This document shows positions 1 to 12,820 of a stretch of DNA of 64,000 nucleotides, piece by piece. The translations under genes and the position numbers were made by a program. The DNA is from Metapseudomonas otitidis. GTDB lineage: Bacteria > Pseudomonadota > Gammaproteobacteria > Pseudomonadales > Pseudomonadaceae. Below the pieces are notes generated by a model that was not told the origin of the DNA, did not search any database, and saw only the letters and a list, made by a program, of their open reading frames with translations. The stretch is taken from positions 62,001-126,000 of the forward strand of contig NZ_FOJP01000014.1 of the NCBI RefSeq assembly GCF_900111835.1, in the 5' to 3' direction. Position 1 is the stretch's first letter. Each line of letters starts with the position of its first letter.

Positions 1-60
1 GCGCCCCAGGCCAACGGGGCCAAGGCGCAGTGGAACCAGCTGAAATCCATGCAGCCCTGA
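1..60 (+). CDS. 3' end of an unidentified gene (partial)
   Basis: The first 60 bases read in frame 1 as 19 codons followed by TGA, ending in WNQLKSMQP. Only this tail is visible, so no function can be given. The stop lies 18 bases before the next start, and the ribosome binding site of the next gene (AAGGAG) sits in that gap, so this gene probably belongs to the same operon. Confidence 0.5.
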   Translation, partial: APQANGAKAQWNQLKSMQP

Positions 61-78
61 TCGGCAAGGAGCGCCCTC

Positions 79-1344
79 ATGAACCCGACCTTCCGCTACG
101 CCGGCTCCGCCCTGCTGCTGGCCAGTGCCCTCGCCTGCCAGGCCCGTGAGCAGCCCCAGGCCGCCGTCACCGGCACCACCCCCGCCTGCCAGCCGCCCAC
201 CAGCGCGCCGGCCCCCACTGCCGCCCAGGCCGATTTCGACCGCTACAGCTGGCAGCTCTTCATCGCCCTCAACTGGCCGGTGCAGGCCGGCCAGCGCGGC
301 CAGCCGGACTGCAGCCAGCCCCTGGGCGCCCCCGGGCCCACCGTCTGGCAGAGCTACAAGGACGTGAACGAGATCTTCCTGCCCAACGGCCAGAACCCCG
401 GCCCCTGGAACAGCCCGATGAGCGCCCGCAGCCTGGGCCTCATCAACATCGCCGCGCTGAAGAACACCTCCGTGGTGCAGGCGGTGGACCAGGCCGTGGG
501 CGGCTGGCTGATCGACCAGCGTGGCAACCCCACCTACTACGACATCGCTGCCAACGAGGTCTCGTACGACTACATCGTGCAGAACCATTTCTATGACCTG
601 AACGTGGTGAGCCAGGCGCGCAACATCGCCTTCCCCGCCCAGGCCACCGAGATCAAGGCCGCCTGGCGGGTGCTGACGCCCCAGGACAATGCCGCGCGCT
701 ACTTCACCACCCGTGCCCAGGTGGCGCAGTTCAACAGCCAGGGCGTCGCCACCGGCACCACAGTGGAAGCCACCCTGGGCCTGGTGGGGCTGCACATCAT
801 CGTCAAGGCACCGGGCTACCCGCAGTGGGTCTGGTCCACCTTCGAGCAGGTGGACAACGTCCCCGGTGGCAGCGGCAGCGCCAGCCCCTACAGCTACTAC
901 GACGCCAGCGCCCCGGCGAGCAGCGTCAACCAGTCGCCCTGCACCTGGCAGCAGCAGGGCAGTGACCTGATCTGCGTTCCCAAGCCCGGCACCACCTTCC
1001 AGACCCCCGACCCGCTGACCCGCGTCACCCCCATCGCCAGCGACACGGCGGCGGTCAACGCCCAGTACCAGCAGAACGTGCAGCAGAGCGTGCTGCGCTA
1101 CTACCAGCTGGTCACCACCCAGCGCCCGCTGATGCCGGACAACCCGGGCAACCCATTGGGCCAGCCGACCCCGGCGCTGTCCGCCAACGTCACCATGGAG
1201 AGCTACATCCAGCCCAATAGCAGCTGCATGAACTGCCACTCCATGGCCACGGCGAAGAACAGCCCCTACAAGTCCGACTACTCCTACCTGTTCAAATTCG
1301 CCAAGGCGCCCGCCTCGGCCGCTCTCAACAAGGACGAGGAATGA
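79..1344 (+). CDS. Lipoprotein with a single C-terminal heme c motif
   Basis: This 421-residue protein begins with a lipoprotein signal peptide whose lipobox (ASALAC) puts the acylated cysteine at about residue 20, so it should be anchored in a membrane facing the periplasm. Near the C-terminus a CMNCH motif (residues 383-387) is a c-type heme attachment site. The roughly 360 residues between match no family I can name. They are rich in Trp, Tyr, Pro and Asn, as expected of an exported protein. The start is backed by AAGGAG 8-13 bases upstream. The gene is followed after 4 bases by the VioB-like gene, so the two are probably translated together. An electron-transfer role alongside a secreted or surface oxidoreductase is an inference only. 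Confidence 0.75.
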   Translation: MNPTFRYAGSALLLASALACQAREQPQAAVTGTTPACQPPTSAPAPTAAQADFDRYSWQLFIALNWPVQAGQRGQPDCSQPLGAPGPTVWQSYKDVNEIFLPNGQNPGPWNSPMSARSLGLINIAALKNTSVVQAVDQAVGGWLIDQRGNPTYYDIAANEVSYDYIVQNHFYDLNVVSQARNIAFPAQATEIKAAWRVLTPQDNAARYFTTRAQVAQFNSQGVATGTTVEATLGLVGLHIIVKAPGYPQWVWSTFEQVDNVPGGSGSASPYSYYDASAPASSVNQSPCTWQQQGSDLICVPKPGTTFQTPDPLTRVTPIASDTAAVNAQYQQNVQQSVLRYYQLVTTQRPLMPDNPGNPLGQPTPALSANVTMESYIQPNSSCMNCHSMATAKNSPYKSDYSYLFKFAKAPASAALNKDEE

Positions 1345-1348
1345 CCCC

Positions 1349-3175
1349 ATGAGCATCCTGAACGGACCCCGACTGAACTTCTGGGGCGGCATCCGCACCG
1401 ACGTGAGCCTGCCCAACAACTCGCCGACCATTCCCATGGGCACCGACGACTCGCAGACCCTCGACCTGTTCGACATCCCCAACTCCCAGGTAGCCACCCA
1501 GGCCCAGGGCTACAGCGACGACGAACTGAACAACCTGATGAATGCCCCCAGCGGGAACTACTACACCGCCGGGGGCTGGAACCATTACGGCCAGCATGTG
1601 GTGGACATGCAGAACGTGCTGATCAGCTCCCAGGGCACCCCCGGCGCCATCAGCACCACCGGTGACCTGGTGGGCCAGCCGGTGTACCTGCTCGGCTCGG
1701 TGGACCCGGTGACCGGCCAGGCTCCGGTATCCGGCCCGATGATGGTGGACCTGGATCCAACCGGCTCGATCTCCACCCAGATCTACATCGGCGGCCTGCA
1801 GATCGGCGGTACCACCGACCCGCAACTGGTGATCCATGCCAATGTGGTGGCCAGCAGCTTCGACCTGGCCAAGCGGATTCTGAAACGTATCGAGGATGCG
1901 CCGGGCTCCTGCGTCATCAGCGGCACCTTCCAGGTCACCTTCCCGCTGAGCGCCATCGTCAGCTGGAACCAGAACAGCGCGGCCCTCAAGAGCCTGATCG
2001 AAGCCCCCGGCGCTACCGGCCTGGTGCTGCGCTTCGTGATGTTCGAAATGTGCCCGGGCATGACCAGCACCCAACTGGACGCGGACTATGCAGCCGGCCG
2101 CTACACGCCCAACCCGAGCATCGGCCGGGTCATCGGCACGCTGGCCCCGGCGTTCGCCGGTGAACCGCAGATCTGCCCGGCCGGCCGCTCGCTGTTCAAC
2201 GCCGACACCGGCGCGGCGGGCTATGCCCAGGTGGTGCCCGCCAGCGCGCCAGGCCATTGCGGCTGGCTGAGCCTGGACATGGTCAACCTGATTCCCAAGG
2301 CCACCTTCCGCGCAGACCGCACCGACATCACCAGCCCCATCGGGCCCAACATCGACTATGGTCCGGTCACCATCACCGCCGGGGGGCAGCCACTGGCCAC
2401 CCTCCCCGCCGACTCCGCGCTGCTGCAGCAGTACTACGTCTACGGCGGCCTGGTGGACATCCCCCTCACCCAGCCAGCCTGCGAGCTGGCCCGCGTCACC
2501 GCCCTGGGCATGCACGCGCCGAACATGGTCGCGGGCACCCAGTTGACCGTCACCGAAACCCCGCTACGCATCTACAGCGACCAGCGCAACCTGTACATGG
2601 ACGACTACCCTGGCGGCCTGAATCTCACCCTGCAGGTGCGCTACCTCGGCGGGCCGCTGCCGCTGGCCAATTCGATCAGCTTGAGCGCAGGGCCGGCTGG
2701 CATCCTCGCCGATCCCTCGAACTGGGACCTGTTGCAGTACCCCGAAACGCCGGTGAAGATCGAGCCCGGGCAGACCGAGGTGGTGGTGGCCCTCTCACGC
2801 AAGAAGGACACCTCGGGGAACGCCGGCTACACCTCTCTGACCTACAGCCTCGGCACCTCAAGCGGATTCACCAACTTCCGCTTCTATTCCCAAAGCACCT
2901 TCGGCATTCCCGCCGGCAGCACCGTCACCTGGGACCAGGTCTACCCGGCTGTGCTGCGCTTCCACTACCTGGCCTTCCCGGCCATGTCCCGCTTCATCCC
3001 GCTGAACCAGCAGGACGCGATCTGGAATGCGCGCCAGGCGATCCTCGCGCGCACCGACGACGCCTACAAAGGCACCACGCTGTACATGCCGGTGGTGCGT
3101 TCCATGTCGCCGTGCCAGCGGGCGCTGCTCAAGGCCTACCTCACCAGCAGCCCCTGGCAACCCCCGGCAGCCTGA
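1349..3175 (+). CDS. VioB N-terminal-domain-like protein
   Basis: This 608-residue protein opens with MSILNGPRLNFWGG, which resembles the start of VioB (MSILDFPRIHFRGW), the iminophenyl-pyruvate dimer synthase of violacein synthesis. Further matching blocks occur in the same order: a GLVLRFVMFEM-type strand near residue 230, YYVYGGLVDIPL near 365, NLYMDDYPGG near 410, and a C-terminal YP..LRFHYLAFP...LYMPVVR...LLKAYL block near 530-600. In VioB and its relatives RebD/StaD this region precedes a ferritin-like catalytic domain. Here the protein stops where that domain would begin, so the reaction cannot be assumed. It has no signal peptide. It lies between a heme lipoprotein and a beta-propeller gene with short gaps (4 and 12 bases). 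The homology is judged by eye against remembered family sequence. Confidence 0.6.
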   Translation: MSILNGPRLNFWGGIRTDVSLPNNSPTIPMGTDDSQTLDLFDIPNSQVATQAQGYSDDELNNLMNAPSGNYYTAGGWNHYGQHVVDMQNVLISSQGTPGAISTTGDLVGQPVYLLGSVDPVTGQAPVSGPMMVDLDPTGSISTQIYIGGLQIGGTTDPQLVIHANVVASSFDLAKRILKRIEDAPGSCVISGTFQVTFPLSAIVSWNQNSAALKSLIEAPGATGLVLRFVMFEMCPGMTSTQLDADYAAGRYTPNPSIGRVIGTLAPAFAGEPQICPAGRSLFNADTGAAGYAQVVPASAPGHCGWLSLDMVNLIPKATFRADRTDITSPIGPNIDYGPVTITAGGQPLATLPADSALLQQYYVYGGLVDIPLTQPACELARVTALGMHAPNMVAGTQLTVTETPLRIYSDQRNLYMDDYPGGLNLTLQVRYLGGPLPLANSISLSAGPAGILADPSNWDLLQYPETPVKIEPGQTEVVVALSRKKDTSGNAGYTSLTYSLGTSSGFTNFRFYSQSTFGIPAGSTVTWDQVYPAVLRFHYLAFPAMSRFIPLNQQDAIWNARQAILARTDDAYKGTTLYMPVVRSMSPCQRALLKAYLTSSPWQPPAA

Positions 3176-3187
3176 GGAGCAGCAGCC

Positions 3188-4249
3188 ATGACCATCCATA
3201 TCCCCTTCAACCCACGCGACGCCGTGCGCAGCGGCACGGTGATCGCGGAAGGCCTGCTCAACCCCCGGGGCCTGTGCCTGGAGCCCGACGGCAGCCTGCT
3301 GCTGGTGGAGGCCGGCTCCGGGCATGCCGACCAGCCCCTCAGCGGGCGCATCAGCCGGTTGCGCCCGGCGCCGGGCCTCTCCGGCCACTACCAGGCGCCG
3401 GAGGTGATCGCCGAGGGCTTCCGCTCCATGAACATGCAGGTGCGCATGCTGCGGGACGAGATCATGGGGCTGTCCGACGTGTGCTGCGCCGGTGGGCGCT
3501 GCCTGGCCAGCCTCACCGACTACGTGGACGGCTCGCGCATCCTCGACCTCGGCCAGTCGCCGCCGGCAACGCTGTTCCGCAGCCGGGGCAACCTCAACGC
3601 CCTGTGCTACCACCCGGGGCGCCGCAGCTGGCTGTCGGTCAAACCGGATACCAATCAGGTGGTGGAGTTCGTCGAGGGCTATGACGAGCGGGTGCTGGTC
3701 CAGTTGCCGGACCTTGCCCAGGGCCAGGAGGCGGTGCCGGTGACCCTGGTGCACGAGCCGGCCACCGGTGCGCTACTGGTGACGCTGTTCTCCGGTGAGT
3801 TGCGCCGCGACCCGGCGCTGCGCGGCGTGGAGTTCGCCGACCACGCCGGGCAGGTGATCCGCGTCTGGCCCGAAGACGGCCGCATCGAGACGGTGGTGTT
3901 CGGCTTGCAGCTGCCTACCGGCCTGGCACTGACGAAGGACGGCAACCTGCTGGTCCTGGAGCTGTGCCAGCGACTGCTGCAACCGCTGACCCCGGATTGG
4001 GCCGGCGCCGCCTGGCACGGCGGGTTCGAGCGCTTCAGCGGGCGCCTGCTGCACTGCGACCTGGGCCGTGGCACGGTCGCGGTGCTGGCCGAAGGGCTGG
4101 ATACGCCGTCTAACCTCTGCCTGCTGCCCGATGCGGTGCTGGTCAGCGAAGGCATGGGGCTCAGCGGTCGACCGTTGCCGACGCCGGGTGCGGGCACCGC
4201 CCCGCTGGACGGGCGGATTCGCCGCATTCCCCTCACCGGGCTGGGCTGA
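3188..4249 (+). CDS. SMP-30/NHL-type beta-propeller protein
   Basis: This 353-residue protein shows repeating propeller blades of the type GLLNPRGLCLEPDGSLLLVEAG (residues 22-43) and GLQLPTGLALTKDGNLLVLEL (near 240), as in the gluconolactonase/SMP-30 and ScyD/ScyE-like propellers. It has no clear signal peptide. AGGAGCAGCAGCC precedes the ATG, and the gene follows the VioB-like gene by 12 bases, so the three plus-strand genes form one operon. The substrate is unknown: a lactonase-like role, or a structural or protein-binding propeller, are both possible. Its TGA (4247-4249) directly abuts the stop codon of the convergent gene on the other strand. Confidence 0.7.
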   Translation: MTIHIPFNPRDAVRSGTVIAEGLLNPRGLCLEPDGSLLLVEAGSGHADQPLSGRISRLRPAPGLSGHYQAPEVIAEGFRSMNMQVRMLRDEIMGLSDVCCAGGRCLASLTDYVDGSRILDLGQSPPATLFRSRGNLNALCYHPGRRSWLSVKPDTNQVVEFVEGYDERVLVQLPDLAQGQEAVPVTLVHEPATGALLVTLFSGELRRDPALRGVEFADHAGQVIRVWPEDGRIETVVFGLQLPTGLALTKDGNLLVLELCQRLLQPLTPDWAGAAWHGGFERFSGRLLHCDLGRGTVAVLAEGLDTPSNLCLLPDAVLVSEGMGLSGRPLPTPGAGTAPLDGRIRRIPLTGLG

Positions 4250-4774
4250 TCAGCGCGCCGTGGCCAGGTCCCGGACGATCTCGTCGGCCAGTTCGGCGGC
4301 GACCTCGTCCAGGTTGCGGTCCAGTGCCCGGCGCTCCAGCAGGAACTTGGCTGCTGCCACTTGAGGATTACGTGACACCAGTGCACCCGGCAGGCGCCCG
4401 GAACGGTCCTGGGCGGCCAGCTGGCGCAGTTCGCCGGCAGCCAGGTCGCTGATCCACACCTGGGCCTCGACACTGCTGGCACCCGCGCCGAACCCCACCG
4501 CCGTGCGCACCAGGCGCCGGCCACCCTGGCTGGCGACCTGGCCCTGGATCAGCCAGCCACTCTGCGGCAGGGGCTGGCGCTCATCCAGACGCGACACCTG
4601 CACCTGCCGTGCGCCAAGGGCCTGCTGCAACGCGGCGCCCAACTGGGTTGCTCGCTCGCGCTGCTGGGCATCGCCTGGGTCTTGCGCGACGAAGTCGGTG
4701 AGGTAGAGCGCCGGCTCCGCCGCGAACGTGGCGACGGGCAACAGCAGGACAGCGGCAAGCAGGATCGAGCGCAT
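4250..4774 (-). CDS. Small secreted protein, DUF4410-like
   Basis: This 174-residue protein starts with a standard signal peptide (MRSILLAAVLLLPVATFAA). The mature part has alternating beta-strands and helices (LYLTDFVAQD, GWLIQGQV, AEVQVWISDL-like stretches) and a C-terminal helical tail ending ELADEIVRDLATAR. This layout is like DUF4410/YajG-type periplasmic proteins, which share the pattern of a small-molecule-like fold with a C-terminal amphipathic helix. Longer in-frame starts would remove the signal peptide from the N-terminus, so the ATG at 4774 was chosen. The gene lies about 100 bases downstream of the REC-GGDEF gene on the same strand. Function unknown. Confidence 0.65.
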   Translation of the reverse strand: MRSILLAAVLLLPVATFAAEPALYLTDFVAQDPGDAQQRERATQLGAALQQALGARQVQVSRLDERQPLPQSGWLIQGQVASQGGRRLVRTAVGFGAGASSVEAQVWISDLAAGELRQLAAQDRSGRLPGALVSRNPQVAAAKFLLERRALDRNLDEVAAELADEIVRDLATAR

Positions 4775-4874
4775 GAAGGAACCCTGTAGGAACTGGGGGA
4801 AGCAGCCTGGACCAGGGCCGGGCGCCCTGTCGAGGGCGACCCGGCGAAGCGCGGCACGAGCGGAATGAACGGCA

Positions 4875-5802
4875 TTATCCGGTTGCGGGCTCGCCGGGCA
4901 CGTCACGCTGGCGGCTGCAGGAGCGCCCAGCCGTCTTGGCCTCGTAGAGGGCCGCATCCGCCGCCTTGAGCAGGTCGGCCGGAGACAGGTGCGGGTGCGA
5001 CGTCGGTTCTGCTGGCACGAAACTGGCGACGCCGATGGAGACAGAAACCTGGCCCTTGTCGCTTTCGGCATGGGGAATGCCCAGCCGAGCCACCTCATGG
5101 TGGATGTGCTCGGCAACCTCCCAGGCCCCATCCGGCCCGGTGTCCGGCAACAGCAGGGCGAACTCCTCGCCGCCGTAGCGAGCCACCACATCGATTGCGC
5201 GCTTGGCACAGCGACGCAGGGCCGCCGACACCAGCACCAGGCACTGGTCGCCCTGGATGTGGCCGTAGGTGTCGTTGTAGCGCTTGAAGAAGTCGATATC
5301 GAGCAACACCAGGGACACCGCGCTGCCGCTGCGGCTGGCGCGGACGCACTCGCGCTCCAGGGCGGCATCGAGGGTGCGGCGGTTGGACAGCCCGGTGAGG
5401 CCGTCGGTCTGGGCCAGCACGTTGAGGCGGTCGAGGGCCTGCTTGAGCCGGAGGTGGGTGCGCACCCGGGCGGCGACGATGGCCGGGCGGATGGGCTTGG
5501 CGACGAAGTCCACCGCGCCCAGGGCCAGGCCGGCCTCCTCCATGTCGCCTTCAGTGTGGCTGGTGATGAAGATCACCGGGATGGCCTCCAGCACCGGGTC
5601 CTTCTTCAGCGCCTCGCAGACCTGGAAGCCGCTCATGCCGGGCATCTCCGAGTCGAGGATGACCAGGTCCGGGAAGCTCTCCCGGGCAATGCGCAGCCCC
5701 TCCTCCCCGGAGGTGGCGAAGCGGATCTGGCCCAGGCCGTTCAGGGCCTTGCTCAGGGCGCGGATGGCCAGGGTGTCGTCATCCACCAGCAGGATGATGG
5801 CG

Positions 5803-5810
<8 letters not shown>
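4875..5810 (-). CDS. Response regulator with diguanylate cyclase output (REC-GGDEF)
   Basis: This is a cytosolic protein of about 311 residues. The N-terminal receiver domain (IILLVDDDTLAIRAL, phosphoacceptor Asp in LVILDSEMPGMSG, conserved Lys in FVAKPIRP) is joined to a GGDEF domain whose active-site signature GGEEF (in ARYGGEEFALLL) is intact, so it should make cyclic di-GMP when phosphorylated. An RxxD inhibitory site (RAID) sits five residues before GGEEF, so product inhibition is expected. The ATG at 5810 was preferred to an upstream in-frame codon because GGAAG lies just before it and it overlaps the stop of the sensor kinase by 8 bases. The kinase next door is the obvious phosphodonor. 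Confidence 0.92.
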
Positions 5811-9936
<4,126 letters not shown>

Positions 9937-10209
9937 CCTTCGTTCCCGGCGTCTGTCCCGAACAGCCGGGGCAAGACGTCTTGACGCCCCGGCGGTTGCT
10001 TTTCGACAGCGTAGACGCTGGTCGGGTGTTTGCAGGTCGAATGCCGGCACAGGCACGCCGCGCGGAGTCGTCACCGTCCGAGAAAGCGTCGCTCCACGTC
10101 AAAACGGATGCCCGGGGTCTTCCTACACTGGTGCCGCTCCGTTTCCCAGGTGGCCTGGCAGTCGGGATGCGGTGGATCGGACGAAACCACGACGAACAGG
10201 AGAACACCC

Positions 10210-11262
10210 ATGAAGGGTTGCTTCGGATGGCTGCTGGCCCTTGCCCTGAGCCTGGGCACGGCGCTGGCGGATGTGAAGGTGCAGAACGACTTCGACTACA
10301 TGGGCCCGGCGATGCAGCGCTGGGTGGATGGCAACGGCAAGACCCTGCATTACCTGGACGAAGGCCCGCGCAACGGCATCCCGGTGGTACTGGTCAGCGG
10401 GCACGGCACCAGTGGTCGGGCACTGGCGCTGACCGACTTCCTGCGCAGCCTGCGGCAATCCCTGGGGCTGCGCTTCATCGCCCTGGAGCGCAACGGCTTC
10501 GGCGAAACCGCCTTCGACCCCAGTGGCGACTACGCCAGCTACGCCGCTGAGGTGGAGGCGCTGCTGGCCCACCTGGGCGTGCAGCGCTTCTCCCTGGTGG
10601 CGATTTCCGGCGGTGGGCCCTACAGCGCGGCCATCGCCTCGCGCCTGCCGACACGCCTGCGCTCGGTGCACCTGGCGGCGGCCATCTCGCAGAACGCGGG
10701 GGTGGCGGCGCCCTCCCCGTCCTGCGCGCTCAGTGACAAGCAGATCATCGACAACTACCTGGCCGCCCGTTACGACGTGCCCTCGGTGTGGTGGGACCTG
10801 GGGCCGAACACCGCAGTGAACCGGGTGCCGGGCTTCATCGACGAGGCCGCCGACGAAGGCGCGCGCTTCTTCTATGGCAAGGGCTCGACCGGTTTCGACC
10901 TGCAACCCCTGGTGCACGAGCTGAAGCTCTACTGCAGCCAGCCGGTAGCGGACGTCTCGGCGGTGGCCGCGCCGGTGTTCATCTACCACGGCGAGGCCGA
11001 CACCACGGTGGTGCCGGCACACGCCGCGTTCTGGCGCAGCCACTACGCCAACGTCGTGGCCACCCGCCTGTACCCCGGCGAGGGTCACGACGTGCAGTAC
11101 CGCCACTGGGGGCAGATCCTCGCGGACCTGGCCTACGGCGGGCGGCGCACGCTGTTGTGCTGGCGCGGGCAGTCGCGCCTGGTGGAAACCCGCGAGGCCG
11201 GCCCGTTGCTCAAGCGCGGCGCCACCCTGGACATCTGCGCCTGGCAACGCACCGGCCCTTGA
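10210..11262 (+). CDS. Exported alpha/beta-hydrolase
   Basis: This protein of about 350 residues has a signal peptide (MKGCFGWLLALALSLGTALA). An alpha/beta-hydrolase fold follows, with an oxyanion strand (PVVLVSGHGTSG), a nucleophile elbow VAISGGGPYSAA near residue 135 in which Ser sits in an A-I-S-G-G variant of GxSxG, a late Asp in FIYHGEADTTVVP, and a catalytic His in YPGEGHDVQYRHW. It should be a periplasmic hydrolase of unknown substrate. ATG at 10210 is preceded by CAGGAG at good spacing. Longer in-frame starts would bury the signal peptide. It is transcribed divergently from the sensor kinase with a 273-base gap. Confidence 0.82.
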   Translation: MKGCFGWLLALALSLGTALADVKVQNDFDYMGPAMQRWVDGNGKTLHYLDEGPRNGIPVVLVSGHGTSGRALALTDFLRSLRQSLGLRFIALERNGFGETAFDPSGDYASYAAEVEALLAHLGVQRFSLVAISGGGPYSAAIASRLPTRLRSVHLAAAISQNAGVAAPSPSCALSDKQIIDNYLAARYDVPSVWWDLGPNTAVNRVPGFIDEAADEGARFFYGKGSTGFDLQPLVHELKLYCSQPVADVSAVAAPVFIYHGEADTTVVPAHAAFWRSHYANVVATRLYPGEGHDVQYRHWGQILADLAYGGRRTLLCWRGQSRLVETREAGPLLKRGATLDICAWQRTGP

Positions 11263-11271
11263 GGGCGCGGC

Positions 11272-11661
11272 CTACTGCGTCGGCGCCGGTATCCAGCGGA
11301 TGGTGCCGCCGCAGCTGGTGAAGCACTGGTCGTAGTCGTCGGCGCAAGAGCTGAAGGCGCTGTAGCCGCCGCCGTAGCTGCCATAGCCACCGTAGGTGCC
11401 GGGGTAAGCGCAGTCCTTGCGGGCCTGGCGCTTGTCCTTGCCCGCCACGCAGTAGTGGTAGGCGTCCATGCGGGCTTCCTGCAGGCGCCGCTTGCTGTCG
11501 TCCAGGTAGCCGCATTGCTGTTTCTGCATGCGGCACTGGGCGACGCAGGCCTGGGCGTAGCCATCCTTGGGGAGGTCGTATTGGTAGCGGCCGGAGGGGC
11601 CGCAGGCCGAAAGCAGGACGAGCGCAGCCGCCGCGCCTGCCAGGGACAGGAGTCGTTTCAA
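11272..11661 (-). CDS. Cys-rich small lipoprotein
   Basis: This 129-residue protein has a lipoprotein signal (MKRLLSLAGAAAALVLLSAC), with the lipid-bearing Cys at residue 20. The mature part is rich in Cys, Tyr and Gln (about nine further cysteines, a YGGYGSYGGGYSAF stretch, and paired CVAQCRMQKQQC). It probably holds disulfides in the periplasm. The reading frame starts with TTG. No ATG start fits this frame, and the lipobox makes this start convincing. Function unknown. It is convergent with the hydrolase gene, with a 9-base gap. Confidence 0.7.
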   Translation of the reverse strand: MKRLLSLAGAAAALVLLSACGPSGRYQYDLPKDGYAQACVAQCRMQKQQCGYLDDSKRRLQEARMDAYHYCVAGKDKRQARKDCAYPGTYGGYGSYGGGYSAFSSCADDYDQCFTSCGGTIRWIPAPTQ

Positions 11662-11692
11662 GGGGATTCACCGGGGTTGGGGTGGGGCCGGA

Positions 11693-11902
11693 TCAGTCGT
11701 CCGGCTGGTACTCGAGGATGTCGCCAGGCTGGCAGTTGAGGGTCCGGCAGATGCGGTCGAGGGTTTCCAGGCGAATGCCCTTCACCTTGCCGTTCTTCAG
11801 AAGGGAAAGGTTCTGCTCGGTGATGCCGATGATTTCAGCGAGTTCCTTGGAGCGAACCTTGTTCTGCGCCAGGACCACGTCCAGCCTGATGATGATGCTC
11901 AT
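11693..11902 (-). CDS. Small XRE/YozG-type HTH regulator
   Basis: This 69-residue protein is almost entirely one helix-turn-helix: MSIIIRLDVVLAQNKVRSKELAEIIGITEQNLSLLKNG is read in two blocks, with recognition helix TEQNLSLLKNG, followed by RLETLDRICRTLNCQPGDILEY. This matches the compact Cro/CI-like YozG group, which is very often paired with a DUF2975 membrane protein, as here. The gene begins 7 bases after the DUF2975 stop, so they form an operon. It probably binds the promoter of its own operon, where palindromes occur (12525-12554). The ATG at 11902 begins the conserved family start. Confidence 0.88.
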   Translation of the reverse strand: MSIIIRLDVVLAQNKVRSKELAEIIGITEQNLSLLKNGKVKGIRLETLDRICRTLNCQPGDILEYQPDD

Positions 11903-11909
11903 GGTGCCG

Positions 11910-12482
11910 TTATACGAACGCCTTGACTTCCTCGTTGAGCGAGCGGGCTTCATTCATCATGAAACCGAACGAGCAGACGAAGACCGCCTTGAGGAGTTCG
12001 GACATGGATTCGGTATTTAGACCGAGGGAAACCGCCAGGAGACCCTCCCCCGGGGGAAGGCCGAGCGATAGTACTAGACCGGTCAGGGTGTAGAGAACTG
12101 GTTGCAGCACAAGACCGAGGATCGACAGCCCGCCGATGGTCATCAGCAGGCGCGCATTACGGGTGGACCACAGCTCGCGGCGCGACAGCCGCAGGAAGAA
12201 CAGCCCGGTCAGCAGCAAGCCCAGGCTGGAGATCAGCACCGGCACATAGTCCAGCGCCACCAGCAGGACCCAATTCAGCGTAGGGAGTTGGTAGTCCTCC
12301 GCCAGCAGCAGCGGGATCTTGTCGCCCCAGAACTCCAGGTAGCCTGTGCTGGCCACGCCGGTGTACCACATGACGGTGTTCATGATGATGTCGGTCAGGG
12401 CCATGACGCAGGCCAGGCCGGCAGTGGCCAGCCCGGCCCACTTGAGGCGCTTGAAGGAAGACAGCAAGGGAAGGTGTTGCAT
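11910..12482 (-). CDS. DUF2975 inner-membrane protein
   Basis: This 190-residue integral membrane protein has four predicted helices: LATAGLACVMALTDIIMNTV (about 17-36), the stretch around LLVALDYVPVLISSLGLLLTGL (70-95), LLMTIGGLSILGLVLQPVLY (110-130) and a C-terminal hydrophobic segment before NEARSLNEEVKAFV. This is the DUF2975 pattern, and pairing with a YozG-type regulator is common for the family. The pair may act as a membrane-bound sensor or stress module, but no biochemical role is established. The promoter region upstream is unusually AT-rich for this window. Confidence 0.85.
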   Translation of the reverse strand: MQHLPLLSSFKRLKWAGLATAGLACVMALTDIIMNTVMWYTGVASTGYLEFWGDKIPLLLAEDYQLPTLNWVLLVALDYVPVLISSLGLLLTGLFFLRLSRRELWSTRNARLLMTIGGLSILGLVLQPVLYTLTGLVLSLGLPPGEGLLAVSLGLNTESMSELLKAVFVCSFGFMMNEARSLNEEVKAFV

Positions 12483-12524
12483 AGGGAAACCGTCCTGGGT
12501 TCAGTTGTGTTTCGGTTTAATAAA

Positions 12525-12554
12525 TTATCGTATCGCGATAACTTTTTAAAAAGT
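12525..12554. promoter_or_regulatory. Back-to-back palindromes, candidate operator
   Basis: TTATCG-TATCG-CGATAA (12525-12541, containing the perfect TATCGCGATA) runs straight into the perfect 14-base palindrome ACTTTTTAAAAAGT (12541-12554). They lie 43-72 bases upstream of the DUF2975/HTH operon start, inside the AT-rich 338-base gap (12483-12820) that separates this operon from the divergent LysR gene. Autoregulation by the small HTH protein is the likely use. Apart from these and the TTTCGTT motif near 12728, I see nothing else in the gap. Confidence 0.5.
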
Positions 12555-12820
12555 AATGCAAAGAAAGCGGATCGATCAACCCTAAAATTCAAGCGCGTTC
12601 ACTCGTTGAGGTTCGGCGGCATGCTCACCCCGACGGGGACGTCCCCACGGATCACCATGGGGACGTGCGCGAATGTCGCACCCTGGGTGAGGCCCGCTGA
12701 TCCGAGCGAATGGCTGGGTGCGCTATATTTCGTTCTATTTAAAAGAATGCAACCATGCATTTTCTTAAAAACGCCGCTTCCTTTTCCTAAAACACCCCAT
12801 TCCATGGCCGACCCTCTCCC

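Noticed and set aside
11272-11671. Alternative GTG-started frame (to 11671) overlapping the small lipoprotein
   Set aside because: It is in a different frame without a signal peptide. The TTG-started frame has a perfect lipobox.
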